NCBI GenBank assembly: GCA_002280555.1
Contig: NCEE01000015.1
Location: 41,251-105,250, forward strand
DNA length: 64,000 bases
Reading direction: 5' to 3'
Origin: Sphingomonas sp. 32-62-10
GTDB taxonomy: Bacteria > Pseudomonadota > Alphaproteobacteria > Sphingomonadales > Sphingomonadaceae
Both the position numbers and the translations under genes were made by a program. A model generated the notes under the pieces. The model was not told where the DNA came from. It did no database searches and saw only the letters and a list, made by a program, of their open reading frames with translations. Of the stretch, positions 60,207 through 64,000 are shown one piece after another (positions within the stretch are counted from its first letter, which is position 1; every line of letters starts with the position of its first letter).

Positions 60207-61592
60207 TTAGACTGCCGCAGGCAGTCTGAGCCGCACAAGCAGCCCGCCCAGATCCTCGCTCTCCTCAAGCGAGACGGTACCTTCATAAATTTCTGCCACG
60301 TCACGCACAATGGCGAGGCCCAGGCCGGTGCCAGGCTTGCCCGTATCGAGCCGCGCGCCGCGATCGAAAATGCGGACGCGATCGGCCTCGGGAATGCCCA
60401 TCCCATCATCCTCGACCAGGAATTCGACGAAACCGGCCTGCGCCTTTACGGTCACGAACACGCTGCCGCCGCCATATTTTGCAGCATTTTCGATGAGATT
60501 GCCGAGCATCTCATCAAGGTCCTGGCGCTCGACATGCACCTTCAGATCCTTTGGCCCATCAAGGTCGAAGCGGACATGGCTGTACAGCCGCCCCACGGCA
60601 CGTTCGACCGATTCAAGGCTTGGCCACACATCACATCGGCTGTGCGCGTTGCCACGCCGCCCTACCGCCCGTGCCCGCGCGAGGTGATGATCGACCTGAC
60701 GGCGCATCGTTGCTGCTTCGCGGATAACGGTCGGGCCGAGATCAGCAGCATTGGCGGTTGCTGCGTTCATGATCACGGTCAGCGGCGTTTTTAGCGCATG
60801 GGCCAGGTTGCCCGCGTGCCGCCGCGCCTCTTCGGCCTGGCGCTCGTTATGCGCGATCAGGCCGTTGAGCTCTTCGACCATCGGCGCAACCTCAACCGGC
60901 ATTGCACGATCGATCTGGCGCGATTGGCCGCTCCGCATTCGCGCAATCTCCTCACGAACCTTGCGCAGCGGCCACAGCCCGTAAAAGGTTTGCAGCGCCG
61001 CCATCGCGATCAATCCAAGCGCGAGCATCAAAAAGCTGATCAGCAAGGTCTGCTGCAACGCCCTGATCTGCTGGTCGAGCGCAACCCGGCTGCCCGCGAC
61101 CTGAAATCGCCACCGCACCGGCGAGCCCGGCAAACGGACATCGCGCTCAATGACGCGCAGCTTTTCATCAGGAAACTGCGTGCTGTCATAGATATGGATG
61201 GCCATATCCTGGTGATCTTTGCGATATTGCAACCGCCGATCCCAGAGCGAACGCGACGGAAAAGCCTCCGCCCCCTTGGCGCTTACCTGCCAATAAAGCC
61301 CCGAATAGGCCTCCAGGAAGCGCTGGTCCGCCGGTTCGCGATTGAAGATGACCTGCTGTTCGGAATCGAATTCGGCTGATGCGATCAGCGCGGTCAGCAC
61401 ATATTCCAGCTGATCGTCGAAACTGCGCGTTACGGCGTTGGCGAGCACCCGATTGAGCGCGAAGCCACCGCCGGTTAGCAACAGCGAAATCCACACCGCC
61501 GCAATCACGATCATCCGTCGGCTCAGCGAACCCGTTGTTCGCGTAACGAACGGCGTCGTGTCGCTAGCCGCCGGGGTCCCGGACAGGTCCAT
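60207..61592 (-). CDS. Two-component sensor histidine kinase
   Basis: 461 residues with two membrane helices (about 25-48 and 181-203) and a periplasmic sensor loop between them. A HAMP-like linker precedes H265 in LAHALKTPLTVI. The ATP lid has NLIENAAKYGGG, DDGMGIP and GTGLGLAIVRD. It is partnered with the response regulator directly upstream (31-nt gap) and the PepSY protein before that. The arrangement resembles metal- or envelope-stress systems, but the cue is unknown. Confidence 0.93.
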   Translation of the reverse strand: MDLSGTPAASDTTPFVTRTTGSLSRRMIVIAAVWISLLLTGGGFALNRVLANAVTRSFDDQLEYVLTALIASAEFDSEQQVIFNREPADQRFLEAYSGLYWQVSAKGAEAFPSRSLWDRRLQYRKDHQDMAIHIYDSTQFPDEKLRVIERDVRLPGSPVRWRFQVAGSRVALDQQIRALQQTLLISFLMLALGLIAMAALQTFYGLWPLRKVREEIARMRSGQSRQIDRAMPVEVAPMVEELNGLIAHNERQAEEARRHAGNLAHALKTPLTVIMNAATANAADLGPTVIREAATMRRQVDHHLARARAVGRRGNAHSRCDVWPSLESVERAVGRLYSHVRFDLDGPKDLKVHVERQDLDEMLGNLIENAAKYGGGSVFVTVKAQAGFVEFLVEDDGMGIPEADRVRIFDRGARLDTGKPGTGLGLAIVRDVAEIYEGTVSLEESEDLGGLLVRLRLPAAV

Positions 61593-61623
61593 GTCAGCGC
61601 CGCCCGATCAGATCCGACGCCGA

Positions 61624-62289
61624 TCAGGCATCGGGATCTTCCAGGCTATAGCCGAGACCGCGGATCGTGGTGATCACGTCTTGACCCAATTTCTTGCGAA
61701 TGCGCGTGACGAACACTTCGATCGTGTTCGAATCGCGATCGAAATCCTGATCATAGATATGCTCGATCAGCTCGGTCCGGCTGACCACCTTGCCCTTGTG
61801 ATGGATCAGATAGCTGAGCAGCTTATATTCCTGCGCGGTCATCTTCACCGGCTCACCGGCCTTAGTCACCTTGCCCGATCGGGTGTCGAGGCGGATGTCG
61901 CCTGCAATCAGCTCTGAAGAGGCATTGCCCGACGCGCGGCGAATAAGCGCGCGCAACCGGGCGATCAGTTCTTCGGACTGGAAGGGCTTTGCCACATAAT
62001 CATCGGCCCCGGCATCGAGCCCGGCGACCTTGTCTGACCAACTGTCGCGCGCGGTGAGCACGAGCACCGGCATGACCTTACCTTCCTTGCGCCAGCGATC
62101 GAGCACGGTCAGCCCGTCAATCTCGGGCAAGCCAAGATCCAGCACGACCGCATCATAGTTCTCGGTCTGGCCAAGGAAGAGCCCTTCCTCGCCATCGGTG
62201 GCCAGGTCGATCGCGTAGCCAGCGCCTTCCAGCGTGTTCTTCAGCTGCTGGCCCAGGCTGGGCTCATCCTCGACGATCAACACGCGCAT
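61624..62289 (-). CDS. OmpR-family response regulator
   Basis: 221 residues. The receiver domain has the acidic pocket VEDEP, phospho-acceptor D51 (VLDLGLPEIDG) and the Lys in VAKPF. The winged-helix DNA-binding domain has TAQEYKLLSYLIHHKGKVVS and RIRKKLG...IRGLGYSL. It is the cognate partner of the kinase downstream. Met at 62289 gives the normal family start; a 14-codon extension is rejected. Confidence 0.95.
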   Translation of the reverse strand: MRVLIVEDEPSLGQQLKNTLEGAGYAIDLATDGEEGLFLGQTENYDAVVLDLGLPEIDGLTVLDRWRKEGKVMPVLVLTARDSWSDKVAGLDAGADDYVAKPFQSEELIARLRALIRRASGNASSELIAGDIRLDTRSGKVTKAGEPVKMTAQEYKLLSYLIHHKGKVVSRTELIEHIYDQDFDRDSNTIEVFVTRIRKKLGQDVITTIRGLGYSLEDPDA

Positions 62290-62327
62290 AATTTCTTCCC
62301 CTTGGTCAATTGCGCTGGCAATCTGGG

Positions 62328-62630
62328 TCAATTGCCGGTCCGGCCGATGATCTGGCCCGAACGGCCATCGACATCGACCCAGATCACATCGCCATTGCGC
62401 AGGAACTTCAAGGTGTAAATGCCGGTGCTCGAATCGAAGTCGACGCCGATATACTGCGCGCCCCGCATCGTCGGCAGCACGCGGCGCTCGATTTCAGGCA
62501 GCGGCAACAGGCGCCCCGTGCGCAGTTGCACGAGCACCTCCAGTTGTTCGCCACGCCGCTGTCCGTTCGCTTCAGCGGACGGAATCACGGCCAGCGCCAA
62601 CGCCAGAACAGGAAGAAACTTCATCGTCAT
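62328..62630 (-). CDS. Secreted PepSY-domain protein
   Basis: About 100 residues with a signal peptide (LPVLALALAVIPSAEA) and one PepSY domain (RRVLPTMRGAQYIGVDFD ... IWVDVDGRSGQIIGR). PepSY proteins often sit in front of two-component genes and modulate sensing. The start is Met at 62630 or 62624; ribosome site weak. It lies 39 nt before the regulator gene. Confidence 0.82.
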   Translation of the reverse strand: MTMKFLPVLALALAVIPSAEANGQRRGEQLEVLVQLRTGRLLPLPEIERRVLPTMRGAQYIGVDFDSSTGIYTLKFLRNGDVIWVDVDGRSGQIIGRTGN

Positions 62631-62728
62631 GGGAATTGGCATAGGGCGTGCGCGTTGAACAGCCCGTGAATGCACTCGTCAGCCAACAGCAACTTGCCGC
62701 AGCGCAACAAGACCCCTAACGGCACCCC

Positions 62729-64000
62729 ATGGCTGCACCAATCCTTGCGTATGAAAATCTCGGGCTCGTCCAGGGCTCCGGCTGGCTGTTCCGCGACCTC
62801 GACATCCATATCGGCATGCGCGACCGGCTGGCCCTGATCGGCCGCAATGGCGCGGGCAAGACAACGCTGCTGAAGCTGATCGGCGGACGGATCGAAGCAG
62901 ACGAAGGCCGGCGGACGATCGTGCCGGGCACCCGCGTGATCCTGCTCGAACAGGACCCGCAAGTCACGGGCTTTGCCACGCTCGAGGATTTCGTGATGGC
63001 GGGCGACGATGCGCCGGAAAAACATGAGGCCGAAGCGATCGCTGATCAGCTCGGCATTGATCTTACGCGAGAGGCCGCCAGCGCCTCAGGCGGGGAGCGT
63101 CGCCGCGCCGCGATCGTCCGGGCGCTCGCGCAGGACCCCGATGTGCTGCTGCTCGACGAGCCGACCAACCATCTCGACATCGCCGCGATCGAGTGGCTCG
63201 AAAACTGGCTCGCGCGGTTTCGCGGGGCGTTTGTCGTGATCAGCCATGACCGCACCTTCCTAACGCGGCTGACCAAGCAGACCTTGTGGCTCGATCGCGG
63301 ATCGATCCGCCGCGCCGAAGTGGGCTTTGGCGGGTTCGAGGCGTGGACCGAGCAGGTCTATGCCGAGGAAGCGCGCAATGCCGAACGGCTCGATGCCAAG
63401 CTGAAACTCGAGGAACACTGGCTGCTGCGCGGCGTAACCGGGCGGCGGCGACGCAACCAGGGGCGGCTGGCCAAGCTGAAGGAAATGCGTGCCACCCGGG
63501 CGGCGATGCTGGGGCCGCAGGGGTCGGCGAATCTGACGATCGGCAACGACGACGTCCGCACCAAGACGGTGATCGACGCCAAGGCGGTAACGAAGAAGTT
63601 CGGCGATCGCACGATCATCGATGATCTGACGTTGCGCGTCACGCGCGGCGACCGGATCGGCATCGTCGGCAAGAATGGCGCGGGCAAGACGACGCTGCTC
63701 AAGCTGCTGACCGGCGAGATCGCCCCCGATGCGGGCCATATCCGCCTTGCCAAAACGCTCGACGGGGTGATCATCGATCAGCAGCGCAGCCTCATGTCGC
63801 CCGAAAAAACGGTGCGCGACGTGTTGTGCGATGGCGGCGAATGGATCGAGGTGCAGGGCGTCAAGAAACACATCGCCGGTTATCTGAAGGAATTCCTGTT
63901 CGATCCGAATATGACCGAGGCGCGGATCGCGACGCTGTCAGGCGGCGAACGATCCCGGCTGTTGCTCGCGCGCGAATTCGCCCGCCCCTCCAACCTGCTG
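62729..64000 (+). CDS. uup: ABC-F ATPase, Uup-like (runs off the window)
   Basis: At least 424 codons, cut by the window end. The two ABC domains are soluble, without membrane parts. The first has GRNGAGKTT, the signature SGGERRR and LLLDEPTNHLD. The second has GKNGAGKTT and LSGGERSRLLLAREF. A basic linker (GRRRRNQGRLAKLKEMR) and the GYLKEFLFDP segment are typical of Uup. Uup-type ABC-F proteins affect ribosome or replication-intermediate handling. The C-terminal coiled coil lies beyond the window. Confidence 0.92.
   Translation, partial: MAAPILAYENLGLVQGSGWLFRDLDIHIGMRDRLALIGRNGAGKTTLLKLIGGRIEADEGRRTIVPGTRVILLEQDPQVTGFATLEDFVMAGDDAPEKHEAEAIADQLGIDLTREAASASGGERRRAAIVRALAQDPDVLLLDEPTNHLDIAAIEWLENWLARFRGAFVVISHDRTFLTRLTKQTLWLDRGSIRRAEVGFGGFEAWTEQVYAEEARNAERLDAKLKLEEHWLLRGVTGRRRRNQGRLAKLKEMRATRAAMLGPQGSANLTIGNDDVRTKTVIDAKAVTKKFGDRTIIDDLTLRVTRGDRIGIVGKNGAGKTTLLKLLTGEIAPDAGHIRLAKTLDGVIIDQQRSLMSPEKTVRDVLCDGGEWIEVQGVKKHIAGYLKEFLFDPNMTEARIATLSGGERSRLLLAREFARPSNLL

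Overview
The window reads as chromosomal DNA of a sphingomonad-type alphaproteobacterium (Sphingomonas or a close relative). The evidence is high GC, strong G/C bias at third codon positions, a DUF3035 envelope lipoprotein, an RNase E with an acid-rich S1 insert and a GWW C-terminal tail, an iron-sulfur PhrB-type photolyase, MipA/OmpV and GH130 proteins, and many intergenic palindromes of the GTCA(C/T)CCCGG...TGACG kind. This placement is inferred from gene content and not from a marker gene. I found no rRNA, tRNA, CRISPR array, prophage or classical IS.

Layout. 0-5 kb: ribonucleotide reductase nrdA and nrdB, separated by an SPFH-tail protein, a reverse-strand DUF2171 gene and three overlapping tiny membrane-protein genes. 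5-9.7 kb: cytochrome c', an acidic protein, a Bcr/CflA-type exporter, two related lipoproteins and a 2OG-Fe(II) oxygenase. 9.8-18 kb: homoserine dehydrogenase, a CoA-binding protein, an Mrp/ApbC Fe-S carrier, the hflK-hflC-Do protease group and a HerA-like ATPase. 18-28 kb: small secreted proteins, a GH130 plus GT4-fusion pair, queF, the photolyase and a sulfurtransferase-metC pair. 28-33 kb: ileS-lspA-DUF3035 lipoprotein and a MipA outer-membrane protein. 33-43 kb: a long leftward run amiC, PBP1A, prfB, methyltransferase, thyA, a 54-codon unlisted gene, folA, M19 dipeptidase, ribF. 43-50 kb: rne, M48-TPR protease, DsbA-like protein and an ABC-2 exporter. 50-64 kb: a CocE-type hydrolase, an HWE-type kinase, glpX, dapD, a HAD phosphatase, a NalP-like S8 autotransporter, an LLM oxidoreductase, a PepSY/regulator/kinase/Cys-rich cluster and the start of uup.

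Three conserved genes (ileS, prfB and the ABC ATPase) are each broken by a short out-of-frame internal deletion. Two of these are normally essential. They are therefore either assembly artefacts or a sign that functional copies lie elsewhere. ileS also carries two in-frame insertions that look like captured palindromic repeats.

The most unusual structure is at 50186-50579. A solo GIY-YIG nuclease ORF is flanked by perfect 30-bp inverted repeats belonging to the same palindrome family that is scattered through the window. This resembles a tiny mobile unit. Its nuclease is now disabled by a stop codon exactly at the Tyr of the YIG motif. Other points of interest are the three-gene micro-membrane cassette before nrdB, the GH130/GT4 glycan pair with a candidate operator, the small gene between thyA and folA, and a GANTC-rich nrdA leader with a 21-bp-spaced direct repeat and an NrdR-box-like site.
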